Shown here piece after piece: positions 32,540-40,124 of a stretch of 64,000 nt of DNA (its first letter is position 1; each line of letters begins with the position of its first letter). The stretch is from Flavobacteriia bacterium. Lineage in GTDB: Bacteria > Bacteroidota > Bacteroidia > Flavobacteriales > Weeksellaceae. Both the position numbers and the translations under genes were made by a program. The stretch is taken from contig JACFND010000004.1 of assembly GCA_019455045.1 (NCBI GenBank), forward strand, positions 1 through 64,000, read 5' to 3'. The notes below the pieces were generated by a model that saw nothing but the letters and a program-made list of their open reading frames with translations, was not told the origin of the DNA and searched no databases.

Positions 32540-33955
32540 ATGGACGCAGGCCCCTTACTCTCCTTTATCAATACCGTTTCTTATATGGAAGGCGGTATGA
32601 TTTCAAATGAAATTTCCGGCTGGAAAATAGTTTTAACGCTGCTTTTGGTATTTCTCAATGCATTTTTTGTGGCATCTGAATTTGCGATTGTAAAAATCAG
32701 ATCTTCACAGATTGATGTACGAACCGATTTGAATCCAAGACTGGCAAAAACAGCAAAAGGTGTAATCAACAATCTGGACGCCTATCTGGCTGCAACCCAG
32801 TTGGGAATCACACTTGCCTCGCTCGGTTTGGGCTGGGTGGGGGAGAGTTCAATCTCTCCTTTGATCAGTAAATTGTTGTCATTCTTTGGCCTTCACGGTG
32901 CAGAATGGGATTCACTTGCTTCGGGCATAGCGCTTTGGGGTTCTTTTGCAGTCATCACACTGCTGCACATTGTCTTTGGCGAACTCACACCAAAGTCACT
33001 TGCAATCAGATATCCGTCCAACACCACTTTTGCAGTGGTCTGGCCGCTTAAGATTTTTTATACAGTTTTTAAACCGGTGATCTGGGTGATGAACGGTTTT
33101 GCAAATTTGATTTTGAGAGCCGTCGGAATCAAACCGGTACACGGTGCCGAAGACATTCACTCTGAAGAAGAATTGAAAGTCATCATTTCCGAAAGTCAGG
33201 AAGGCGGAGCAATCGAACAGACCGAAAGAGATCTGATCCAGAATGTATTTGAATTTGACGATCGAAGGGTTGGAAATATACAGACGCTCAGAAAAAATGT
33301 TTCAGCAGTCGAAACCGGAACCACAGTGAAGGAAGCAATCGATTATGCAATCAACGAGGGTTATTCGAGATATCCGGTTTATGAAGAATCATTGGACGAC
33401 ATCAGAGGAATTCTTTATACAAAAGACCTGGTTAAACTCACGCTTGAAAAACCGGAAGAGACCAGTTTTGAGAGCATTATGAGAAAACCGCTGTTTATTT
33501 CGGAAAATTACAAAATCAAAAATCTGCTCAAACAATTTCAGAAGAAGAGAATACAGATGGCAGTTGTGACCAACGAAATCGGTGAGATGACCGGTATCGT
33601 CAGCATGGAAGATATACTCGAAGAACTGGTGGGTGAAATTCAGGACGAATATGACAATGAAGATCCGATTGTGATCAATATCGGTGAAGGTGTTTATTCG
33701 GTCAATGCACACAGCAGTTTGTCTGACATCAACCGTTTTCTGCCTTTCCGTTTTGACGAAAGCGAACATTACGAAACCCTTTCGGGTCTGCTTGCAGAAT
33801 ATTTTCCGGATCGCGAACTGAAGGTCGGCGATCTGCTCGATCTGAAAGATTATCAGGTGAAAGTCATCAAAATGTATCGAAATTCAGTCGAAAGAGCCGA
33901 ACTCACACTTACCCATCTGATTGAGGGTGAGGAGGGAGAAGAAGCAAAAAATTAA
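32540..33955 (+). CDS. Hemolysin-family/CorC-like transporter (DUF21-CBS-CorC_HlyC)
   Basis: A 471-residue membrane protein: DUF21/CNNM domain with about four helices (about 25-215; NAFFVASEFAIVKIRSSQ, LASLGLGWVGE), a pair of CBS domains (about 235-360; GYSRYPVYEE, GIVSMEDILEELVGEIQDE) and a C-terminal CorC_HlyC domain (365-455). CNNM/CorC proteins export Mg2+ and respond to ATP via the CBS pair; the 'hemolysin' name is historical. A second in-frame Met at 32597 (MISNE) could be the real start. The structured leader upstream suggests that expression is regulated. Confidence 0.9.
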   Translation: MDAGPLLSFINTVSYMEGGMISNEISGWKIVLTLLLVFLNAFFVASEFAIVKIRSSQIDVRTDLNPRLAKTAKGVINNLDAYLAATQLGITLASLGLGWVGESSISPLISKLLSFFGLHGAEWDSLASGIALWGSFAVITLLHIVFGELTPKSLAIRYPSNTTFAVVWPLKIFYTVFKPVIWVMNGFANLILRAVGIKPVHGAEDIHSEEELKVIISESQEGGAIEQTERDLIQNVFEFDDRRVGNIQTLRKNVSAVETGTTVKEAIDYAINEGYSRYPVYEESLDDIRGILYTKDLVKLTLEKPEETSFESIMRKPLFISENYKIKNLLKQFQKKRIQMAVVTNEIGEMTGIVSMEDILEELVGEIQDEYDNEDPIVINIGEGVYSVNAHSSLSDINRFLPFRFDESEHYETLSGLLAEYFPDRELKVGDLLDLKDYQVKVIKMYRNSVERAELTLTHLIEGEEGEEAKN

Positions 33956-34024
33956 ATTTTAAAACCAATTATTCTTCTGCGTTGAAGATGGTAGAATTTT
34001 GATGAAGATATTTCGATTTTTAAT

Positions 34025-34052
34025 GTAGAGACGTACGGCCGTACGTCTCTAC
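34025..34052. repeat. Perfect 28-bp palindrome
   Basis: The half-site GTAGAGACGTACGG (34025-34038) is followed directly by its exact reverse complement. It lies between two convergent genes. The GTAGAGACG...CGTCTCTAC form is known to me as a dispersed repeat of Bacteroidota and cyanobacteria. It could also serve as a bidirectional terminator, though it is not followed by a good T-run. Confidence 0.85.
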
Positions 34053-34113
34053 CTCATTTTTTCGATTTCCATATTTTTTTTACTCAAAAAGTCAGAAAAA
34101 AATTTAAAACCGA

Positions 34114-34809
34114 TTATTCTTCAATCTCAAGCAAAGGTTCATTTCTGAATTTTCTGAAAACCTGAGCAACCGTCAGCACATCTTTTTCGCAATAGATTTT
34201 GATTCTTTCCAAATCATGATCCTCATAATAAACCTTTGCCACCTGTGAACCGTCGATATCGTCTTTTGGTGTCGGAATATCAAAAATCGCAGCCAGCAAA
34301 TTGAGCGAAGTATAATGTTTGTAATCTCCGAATTTCCACAGTTCCATGGTGTCGAGATGCGGAATTTCCCAGGGCTTCTTTCCCTGAATACTCAGCGCAG
34401 GCGGAAGATCCATGCCGTGAATCAGCATTCGTCTGGCGATGTACGGAAAGTCGAATTCCTTGCCGTTGTGCGCACAAAGAATCACGCCCGATATATAATA
34501 AGAACCGTTGAGCAGTTCTGAAAATTCATCCAAAATCTTTTTTTCATCATCACCGTAAAAACTTTTCAGTTTGATTTTATGACGGTTGATGTAACCGACA
34601 GAAATACAGATGATTTTCCCGAATTCCGAAAGTATGCCGGCTCGGTCGTTGTAAAAACTCTCGGGCGTATCATCTTCACCAAGCTGTCTTTCAACTTTTT
34701 TTGACCACAATTCTTTCATGTTTTCGGGCAGATCGATCCAGTCCGAAACCTGAGGAACCGTTTCTATATCGAGAAACAGTACTTTTTCAATTGGCAAATT
34801 CTTTAACAT
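34114..34809 (-). CDS. DEDD-family 3'-5' exonuclease
   Basis: A 231-residue nuclease of the DnaQ/PolB-exonuclease type (RNase H fold). ExoI motif FLDIET (Asp, Glu), ExoII HNGKEFDFPYIARR and ExoIII around YCEKDVLTVAQVF supply the DEDD metal ligands. It is stand-alone, not fused to a polymerase; homologues are annotated as predicted PolB-like exonucleases with roles in DNA repair or RNA turnover that are not settled. Its start overlaps the end of the upstream serine-hydrolase gene by 23 bases, so the two are probably co-transcribed. Confidence 0.85.
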   Translation of the reverse strand: MLKNLPIEKVLFLDIETVPQVSDWIDLPENMKELWSKKVERQLGEDDTPESFYNDRAGILSEFGKIICISVGYINRHKIKLKSFYGDDEKKILDEFSELLNGSYYISGVILCAHNGKEFDFPYIARRMLIHGMDLPPALSIQGKKPWEIPHLDTMELWKFGDYKHYTSLNLLAAIFDIPTPKDDIDGSQVAKVYYEDHDLERIKIYCEKDVLTVAQVFRKFRNEPLLEIEE

Positions 34810-36013
34810 CCTGTTGTTGTTTTAGCAGATTATTTTCTTTCAGCATTTTCATCACTTCGTCAACGAAATAATAAGTATCGTTGTCCAAAAATCCTTTGTT
34901 CATATCCCGATCGTCTTTGGTTCTTCCCAGACGGACAATGACCAGATCTTCATCCGGAACCACGATCACCCTTTGACCCAAATGCCCCATCAGACCGTAA
35001 AAATTCGGCTGGTGTTCATAATCGGTCCAAATCGAATAACCGTAACGTTCGTGTTCGCCTTTGTTGAATGCCTTTGAATTGGGCGTTACCATCAGTTTTA
35101 CAAAGGCAGAATCGAGGATTTGTTTTCCGTTCCAATTTCCGTCATGAAGCAGCAGCTGACCGAGTTTCCCAAAATCTCTCACATTGCTGTTCAGACAGCA
35201 GTATGCTTTTTCCATTCCTTTTTTGTCGTCTTTTGACCAATAGGCATCATCTTCCATTCCCATCGGCTGCCAGAATTCTTCCTGCAGATATTGCGACAGA
35301 CTGATTCCGACTGCCCTTTCGATGATGATTCCAAGCAGTTGGGTATTGCCCGAAAGATATTCAAAATGACCGCCCGGTTCCTTTTTGAAACCCCGTTTGA
35401 GCATCTGTTTTTCTATATTCCTTCCGTAATAAGCCTTTGCAGTCGGATTGAGCGGCAGATAATAATCTTCAACCCAGTCATAGCCCGAAGTCATTGCAGA
35501 CAGATCGCCGACCGTACATTTTTGTGCCAGCGGATCATTTTTGTATTCGGGCAGAAAATCGGTGATCGGCTGATCCATTGATTTGATGTATCTCTGTTCA
35601 ATCGCTTTTCCCAACAGCATGGTCACCACAGATTTTGCCATTGAAAATGAATTGGTGTGGCTCTTGTCCGAATAGCCGTCCCAATAATGTTCCCAAAGCG
35701 CTTCACCGTTTTTTGCAACAAAAAACCCGACCGTTCCGAATTTTTCAAGTTCTGCAGTCAGTGTATCGGTCAGCTCAATTTTGTTGTACATCTCATGTTC
35801 CGGCCAGGGCTGCGGTTTTCCGGACAAAATGATATTGTTGTCAAAATCCACATAGTCGTCGATATTGGCGGTGTCGTGACCTTTCAGATAGGTCAGCTGT
35901 GCGCCTCTGATCACATACTGATTTCCGGTCAGATACAACAATCCGATGATAACCGCAACCAGAAGTATAAAAACCTTCAGTATGGTAAGTATGATTTTTC
36001 TGAATTTGCTCAT
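34787..36013 (-). CDS. Serine hydrolase, beta-lactamase/PBP-like (class C type)
   Basis: A 408-residue protein with an N-terminal signal anchor (MSKFRKIILTILKVFILLVAVIIGLLYL) and a periplasmic beta-lactamase fold. Catalytic SMAK (SxxK) and the Tyr-containing YLSGN are present, with HLG near the C-terminus in place of KTG. The family includes esterases, D-aminopeptidases and DD-peptidases; true beta-lactam hydrolysis is not implied. I place the start at 36013, giving a proper signal anchor; the frame is open 20 codons upstream. Followed by the exonuclease gene with overlap. Confidence 0.85.
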   Translation of the reverse strand: MSKFRKIILTILKVFILLVAVIIGLLYLTGNQYVIRGAQLTYLKGHDTANIDDYVDFDNNIILSGKPQPWPEHEMYNKIELTDTLTAELEKFGTVGFFVAKNGEALWEHYWDGYSDKSHTNSFSMAKSVVTMLLGKAIEQRYIKSMDQPITDFLPEYKNDPLAQKCTVGDLSAMTSGYDWVEDYYLPLNPTAKAYYGRNIEKQMLKRGFKKEPGGHFEYLSGNTQLLGIIIERAVGISLSQYLQEEFWQPMGMEDDAYWSKDDKKGMEKAYCCLNSNVRDFGKLGQLLLHDGNWNGKQILDSAFVKLMVTPNSKAFNKGEHERYGYSIWTDYEHQPNFYGLMGHLGQRVIVVPDEDLVIVRLGRTKDDRDMNKGFLDNDTYYFVDEVMKMLKENNLLKQQQDVKEFAN

Positions 36014-36101
36014 TTGAATTGAATAATACTGCAATTTAAAAAATTTATGATTGCATTTGAACTTTTGATTCAATCTTCATCCGTTTTGGCGAAAACTGAC
36101 G

Positions 36102-36109
36102 TATCTTTG
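36102..36109 (+). promoter_or_regulatory. -7 promoter element of the superoxide dismutase gene
   Basis: TATCTTTG fits TAnnTTTG and lies 37 bases before the chosen ATG (36147). A TTG occurs only 13 bases upstream (36086-36088), closer than consensus. Confidence 0.5.
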
Positions 36110-36146
36110 GAAGAACTAAATGTTTAACTTAAAAAATAAAAGAATT

Positions 36147-36746
36147 ATGGCATTTGAATTACCAAAACTTCCCTACGCATTTGATGCATTGGAACCTTAT
36201 ATTGATGCAAAAACAATGGAAATCCACCATGACAAACACCATGCGGGATATACCAGCAATTTGAACAAAGCGATTGAAGGCACCGAATTGGACGGACTTT
36301 CAATTGAGGAAGTTTTGCAAAAAGGATCAGACAAAGCTGCTGTAAGAAACAATGGCGGCGGATATTACAACCACAAACTGTTTTGGGAAATCATGGGACC
36401 CAACGGAGGCGGTCAGCCTTCAGGCGAGCTGGCAGAAGCAATCAACAAATCGTTTGGTTCGTTTGACAAATTCAAAGAAGAATTTTCAAATGCGGCAAAA
36501 ACCCGTTTTGGTTCAGGCTGGGCCTGGCTCATCAAACAAAACGACGGATCTCTGGCTGTCTGCTCAACTCCGAATCAGGACAACAACCTGATGCCGAATA
36601 CAGCCTGTGCGGGAAAACCGATTCTTTGTCTGGATGTATGGGAACACGCTTATTATCTGAATTATCAGAACCGCCGTCCCGACTATGTTGAAGCATTCTT
36701 TCATGTGATCAACTGGAACAAAGTTGAAGAATTGTACAAAGGATAA
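36147..36746 (+). CDS. sodA: Superoxide dismutase (Mn/Fe family)
   Basis: A 199-residue cytoplasmic enzyme. Metal ligands are visible as His27 (MEIHHDKHH), the His of [12 protein letters not shown], and Asp/His in [20 protein letters not shown] Gly in NGGGYYNH and the Gln of TPNQDN are the arrangement seen in manganese or cambialistic forms rather than strict Fe-SODs. It dismutates superoxide. The start at 36147 ([17 protein letters not shown]) matches the family; an upstream in-frame ATG at 36120 adds nine atypical residues. Monocistronic, with a strong terminator. Confidence 0.94.
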   Translation: MAFELPKLPYAFDALEPYIDAKTMEIHHDKHHAGYTSNLNKAIEGTELDGLSIEEVLQKGSDKAAVRNNGGGYYNHKLFWEIMGPNGGGQPSGELAEAINKSFGSFDKFKEEFSNAAKTRFGSGWAWLIKQNDGSLAVCSTPNQDNNLMPNTACAGKPILCLDVWEHAYYLNYQNRRPDYVEAFFHVINWNKVEELYKG

Positions 36747-36774
36747 TCAGATTCTCAATTTTCATTAAAATTTT

Positions 36775-36805
36775 AAAAAGCAGAAGAAAACTCTTCTGCT
36801 TTTTT
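36775..36805 (+). terminator. Intrinsic terminator of the sod gene
   Basis: Perfect 12-bp stem AAAAAGCAGAAG (36775-36786) / CTTCTGCTTTTT (36793-36804), six-base loop, T-run. Confidence 0.85.
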
Positions 36806-36915
36806 ATTTGAAATAATCCTTGAACGGTGCATAATGAAAGATTTACAAATTCTCATGATCAGAATTAAGTGTTTTTTGTCAGCCACTCTTTATAAACACA
36901 ACATTTCAGACCGAA

Positions 36916-36948
36916 TTGTCTCAAATTTCATGAAAGATTGTAATTTTG
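36916..36948 (+). promoter_or_regulatory. Complete promoter of folB, predicted leaderless
   Basis: TTG at 36916-36918, 22-base spacer, TAATTTTG at 36941-36948. Only four bases separate the -7 element from the folB ATG at 36953, so transcription should begin at or next to the A of the start codon. Confidence 0.6.
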
Positions 36949-36952
36949 AAAC

Positions 36953-37309
36953 ATGGGAAAAATTATACTCGAAAACATCCGGATTTATTCAAATCACGGT
37001 TGTCTGGACGAAGAAGCCCTGATCGGATCCGATTATGTGGTCGATCTTGAAATCAAAGCAGATTTGTCCAAATCGACCAAATCAGACAGTCTGAACGATA
37101 CGGTTGACTATGTGCATCTGAATCGGATTGTAAAAGAAGAAGTGTCCGTCCGGTCCAAACTGCTTGAAACAGTGGCACAAAGAGTACTCGACAGGATCGG
37201 CTCCGAAATCGGTCAGGTGGAAAGTGCGGTGATTAAGCTTTCAAAGATGAATCCGCCGATTGGCGGCAATGTCGAAAAAGTGAGTATAGTTTTGGAAAAG
37301 AAATTTTAA
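36953..37309 (+). CDS. folB: Dihydroneopterin aldolase
   Basis: A 118-residue enzyme of the tunneling fold. MGKIILENIRIYSNHGCLDEE, IGSDYVVDLEI and the C-terminal KMNPPIGGNVEKVSIVLEKK (with the conserved lysine near the end) are family signatures. It cleaves 7,8-dihydroneopterin to 6-hydroxymethyl-dihydropterin and glycolaldehyde in folate synthesis. A second, longer frame overlapping this gene is not coding. The promoter position predicts a leaderless mRNA. Confidence 0.92.
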   Translation: MGKIILENIRIYSNHGCLDEEALIGSDYVVDLEIKADLSKSTKSDSLNDTVDYVHLNRIVKEEVSVRSKLLETVAQRVLDRIGSEIGQVESAVIKLSKMNPPIGGNVEKVSIVLEKKF

Positions 37310-37325
37310 GTTTGGTTTAAATTTT

Positions 37326-37333
37326 TATCTTTG
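37326..37333 (+). promoter_or_regulatory. -7 promoter element of the tRNA-Cys gene
   Basis: TATCTTTG, fitting TAnnTTTG, 20 bases before the mature tRNA 5' end. It lies 16 bases after the folB stop, so the tRNA can be transcribed on its own. Confidence 0.55.
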
Positions 37334-37353
37334 CAAACCAAAAGTAAACAAAT

Positions 37354-37424
37354 GGTTCCGTGGCCGAGGGGCTAGGCACCGGTCTGCAAAACCGTTTACA
37401 GCGGTTCGAATCCGCTCGGAACCT
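37354..37424 (+). tRNA. tRNA-Cys (anticodon GCA)
   Basis: A 71-base cloverleaf. The 7-bp acceptor stem GGTTCCG/CGGAACC, discriminator U, anticodon loop CTGCAAA with GCA in the centre, and the T arm GCGG-TTCGAAT-CCGC are clear. CCA is not encoded. Flanked by its own promoter element and a strong terminator. Confidence 0.95.
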
Positions 37425-37425
37425 C

Positions 37426-37458
37426 AAATTCCGGTCTGTTCACCAGACCGGAATTTTT
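37426..37458 (+). terminator. Intrinsic terminator of tRNA-Cys
   Basis: Perfect 13-bp stem AAATTCCGGTCTG (37426-37438) / CAGACCGGAATTT (37444-37456), five-base loop TTCAC, then T-run. Confidence 0.88.
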
Positions 37459-37488
37459 ATTTTAATCGTATTTTGACGGATTAACTCC

Positions 37489-37516
37489 AAAAAAAAGCTT
37501 CGGTTTCCCGAAGCTT
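37489..37516 (-). terminator. Intrinsic terminator of the YceI lipoprotein gene
   Basis: Stem AAGCTTCGG (37495-37503) / CCGAAGCTT (37508-37516), loop TTTC. The A-tract at 37489-37496 becomes the U-run on the minus strand. Confidence 0.82.
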
Positions 37517-37540
37517 CTCAAACTGATATATTCAATCGGC

Positions 37541-38206
37541 TTATGCCTGTCTGTCAGCTTTGATGTCGAGTTGGAGAACCACCTCGTCTTTGATCACAGA
37601 ATCATTTTTTGGTGCAAAATTAACACCGAAATCCTGACGGTTGATGGTGAATTCTTCTGACTGTATGATCAGTTTTTCACCGTCCATTTTTACATTGGCT
37701 TTGAATGTAATGTTTTTCGGAACGCCTCTGAAATCCAGATTCCCCGAAATTTCAGTGTTGTAATCGCCGTCTGTCAATGGGGTTACTTTTGAAATTTCAA
37801 AAGTTGCATTCGGAAACTGATCCACATTCAAAAAGTCGGGTGATTTCAAATGACCTTCAAGTTTGCCTTTTCCTTCGGGATCGTCTGCCAGATCATCGCT
37901 GACAAGCGTTGTCTGATCAGAAACGATTTTTCCGGACTCAAGAACTCCGTCCTTAGCGGTTAATATTCCGTCCTTGATTTTGATGGTTCCAAAATGACCC
38001 ACTTCGGGTTTTGTCGCATCGTGGAAGAATTTAAATCCTCTCCAAGTGGTTGAACTTTCATCCGTGTTTACCACAAATGTTTCAGAATCCTGGGACGCAG
38101 AAGAAGCTTCCTGAGCGTCGCCTGCTGTAATGGTTTCCGCATTTTTTCCGCAGGAAGCAATGAAAATCATCCCCAAAACTGTTAATCCTAAAAATACTTT
38201 CTTCAT
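37541..38206 (-). CDS. YceI family lipoprotein
   Basis: A 221-residue lipoprotein: signal MKKVFLGLTVLGMIFIASC (Cys19), a Ser/Gln/Glu-rich linker to about residue 40, then the YceI lipocalin-like barrel (FVVNTDESSTTWRGFKFFH, GTIKIKDG, HLKSPDFLNVDQFPNATFEI, GNLDFRGVPKNITF, INRQDFGVNF). YceI proteins bind isoprenoid-type lipids in the periplasm; the role is otherwise unclear. Here the usual secreted protein is lipid-anchored. Single-gene unit with its own terminator. Confidence 0.9.
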   Translation of the reverse strand: MKKVFLGLTVLGMIFIASCGKNAETITAGDAQEASSASQDSETFVVNTDESSTTWRGFKFFHDATKPEVGHFGTIKIKDGILTAKDGVLESGKIVSDQTTLVSDDLADDPEGKGKLEGHLKSPDFLNVDQFPNATFEISKVTPLTDGDYNTEISGNLDFRGVPKNITFKANVKMDGEKLIIQSEEFTINRQDFGVNFAPKNDSVIKDEVVLQLDIKADRQA

Positions 38207-38224
38207 TTTTCTTTAAATTTTGAG

Positions 38225-38232
38225 CAAAACTA
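38225..38232 (-). promoter_or_regulatory. -7 promoter element of the YceI gene
   Basis: The minus strand reads TAGTTTTG (TAnnTTTG), 19 bases upstream of the ATG at 38206. No -33 TTG at consensus spacing. Confidence 0.45.
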
Positions 38233-38404
38233 TGGCAAATCGCGTGCCTGAAAATTGATTTATGATAAGAAAAATCAATTGAATTTGAATTTTTCTGAAA
38301 ATTATTTCAATAATATTTTTGATCCGATAAAAAAATTCAACTTAAATTTCAATCAGATCATTAAAATGTTCAATTGAAAACTTTGTCAAAGAGCTGTTTT
38401 TAAA

Positions 38405-38436
38405 TTGTACTTTTCCGAACTTTCGGTTTATCTTTG
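38405..38436 (+). promoter_or_regulatory. Complete promoter of the ABC ATPase gene, predicted leaderless
   Basis: TTG at 38405-38407, 21-base spacer, TATCTTTG at 38429-38436. Only three bases separate it from the ATG at 38440, so the transcript should start at the initiation codon. Confidence 0.6.
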
Positions 38437-38439
38437 AAT

Positions 38440-39414
38440 ATGCTCAAATCAAGAAATCTCAATTTTGAATACACAGCCGGAAATCCAGTGCTGAAACGAA
38501 TCAATTTTCAGATTGAAGATGCAGAATTTATCAGTATTCTCGGTGAAAGCGGCAGCGGAAAGTCAACTTTGCTGAAACTGATTTACGGAATGGAAGACGC
38601 AACCGACGGCGAGATTCTTTTTAACGGCGAAAAAATCGGCGGACCCAAATTCAATCTGGTGCCCGGTCATCCGAAAATGAAATTTGTCACCCAGGAATTC
38701 AGTCTGCTCGAAACCATCAGCGTGGCCGAAAATGTGGGAAAATATTTGAGCAATTTTGATTTGCCGAAAAAGAAAAGAAACATCAGAAGCGCACTCAAGG
38801 CAGTCGGACTGCTGCAGCTCAAAGATGAACTGCCGTCAAAGATGAGCGGCGGACAGCGGCAGCGGATTTCGATTGCAACCGCACTCGCAGCACAACCGGA
38901 AGTCCTTCTGCTCGACGAACCCTACGGTCATCTTGATCAGCCTTTGAAATTCGAAATCAGAAAAGGAATCAGAGACTGGGCAAAAGAAAACGGCACCACC
39001 GTGTTGATTACCACCCACGACATCAATGATGCAATGGCCTATTCTGACCGGATTTTTGTGATCAAAAACGGACGATTGATTCAGATTGCAAAACCCGAAG
39101 CATTAAAAAGTCAGCCAAAAAATAAATATGTAGCCGGACTTTTGGGTGTTTTCAACTGGCTGACTCCCGCCGAAATGTGGCGGCTGTTCCGAATCAGAAT
39201 CGATGAAAACAGATTTGCTGTAATTTATCCCGAAGAGATTTCTCCTGACGACAAAGGAGCTGAATTTCTGGTCGATGAAATTTGTTTTCAGGGAAATAAT
39301 TATCTGGTCAAAGCGATCAATCAGGAAACAGAAGTTTATTTTTATTCGGATCAACGGCCTGAAAGACAGCACATTCATCTGGGATTGAAAAATTTCCGAA
39401 CGGTAAGAAATTAA
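38440..39414 (+). CDS. ABC transporter ATP-binding protein
   Basis: A 324-residue protein. The NBD has Walker A GESGSGKST, signature MSGGQRQR, Walker B VLLLDEPYGHLD and the H-loop TTHD; a C-terminal extension from about residue 235 looks like a small regulatory (TOBE-like) domain as in polyamine or sulfate-type importers. The start at ATG 38440 is preferred over TTG 38434, which lies inside the -7 promoter element. No permease gene is adjacent, so the transporter it drives is unknown. It converges on trmN6 with six bases between stops and no terminator. Confidence 0.85.
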   Translation: MLKSRNLNFEYTAGNPVLKRINFQIEDAEFISILGESGSGKSTLLKLIYGMEDATDGEILFNGEKIGGPKFNLVPGHPKMKFVTQEFSLLETISVAENVGKYLSNFDLPKKKRNIRSALKAVGLLQLKDELPSKMSGGQRQRISIATALAAQPEVLLLDEPYGHLDQPLKFEIRKGIRDWAKENGTTVLITTHDINDAMAYSDRIFVIKNGRLIQIAKPEALKSQPKNKYVAGLLGVFNWLTPAEMWRLFRIRIDENRFAVIYPEEISPDDKGAEFLVDEICFQGNNYLVKAINQETEVYFYSDQRPERQHIHLGLKNFRTVRN

Positions 39415-39419
39415 CCGGA

Positions 39420-40124
39420 TTACATTTTCAGATAAAATTCCTTTGTCAGACCGATGTATTCTTCGGTATAAACATTTCTTGATTGCTCAATCGTCAGTTC
39501 GTCAAATTCGTTATTGGATTTGGTTTTTGAAAAAAGCATCAGACTTCTTTTGACTTCAGCCTGTGGATTTCCTCTGACTCTTGTAATCTTTTTGGGAAAA
39601 AGCTGATTTTTTGATGCAATTGAAATAAATTCATCCTCAGACAAATAGGGGAGGATCAGACCGAAATTTCCGGTTGTGTCAATCAGTCTCTCAACAGATT
39701 TGCACAATTCCTCAAAACTGAGTTCAGCTTTTTGTCTGGCCAGACTTCTGTCGGTTCCGTCATTGTGGTTGGGTTCAAAATAGGGCGGATTGCTGACGAT
39801 CAGATCAAATTTATTTTCATCTTCAAATTCCTGAATCGGAAGATTTACAGCTTTCATTCTGTCTGAAAAAGGACTGTTTTTAAAATTAAATTCTGATTCT
39901 TCAAAAGCGGAACGGTTGATTTCAACCGCAGTGATTTCAGCAGTTTCAAATCTTTGCGCCAGCATCAGTGCGATCAGTCCTGTTCCCGAACCGATATCCA
40001 GAATTCGTTTTGGATTTTCAGCAGCAGACCATGCACCGAGCAAAACACCGTCCACTCCGACTTTCATTGCAGAATCGCGATGTCGGACAGAAAATTTTTT
40101 GAACTTAAAAAACGGATCTGACAT
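39420..40124 (-). CDS. trmN6: tRNA1(Val) (adenine(37)-N6)-methyltransferase
   Basis: A 234-residue SAM-dependent methyltransferase. FKFKKFSVRHRDSAMKVGVDGVLLGAW opens the family, DIGSGTGLIALML binds SAM and SNPPYF is the N6-adenine (NPPY) catalytic motif. The start at 40124 (MSDPFFKFKKF) is chosen on family length; the frame remains open upstream only because it overlaps the sensor-kinase gene antisense to nothing else. It overlaps the end of the kinase gene by 20 bases, so it is translated from the same mRNA. Confidence 0.88.
   Translation of the reverse strand: MSDPFFKFKKFSVRHRDSAMKVGVDGVLLGAWSAAENPKRILDIGSGTGLIALMLAQRFETAEITAVEINRSAFEESEFNFKNSPFSDRMKAVNLPIQEFEDENKFDLIVSNPPYFEPNHNDGTDRSLARQKAELSFEELCKSVERLIDTTGNFGLILPYLSEDEFISIASKNQLFPKKITRVRGNPQAEVKRSLMLFSKTKSNNEFDELTIEQSRNVYTEEYIGLTKEFYLKM

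Noticed and set aside
32540-33955. Calling the CorC/HlyC-like protein a hemolysin or toxin
   Set aside because: The DUF21-CBS-CorC_HlyC order is that of cation transporters; the hemolysin label is historical.
34787-36013. Antibiotic-resistance beta-lactamase
   Set aside because: The protein has SxxK and a YxS/N-like motif but HLG in place of KTG and a membrane anchor, as in the broad serine-hydrolase family; resistance cannot be inferred.
36834-37022. A 62-codon plus-strand frame overlapping folB
   Set aside because: It runs through the folB promoter and start in a different frame and has no family signature.
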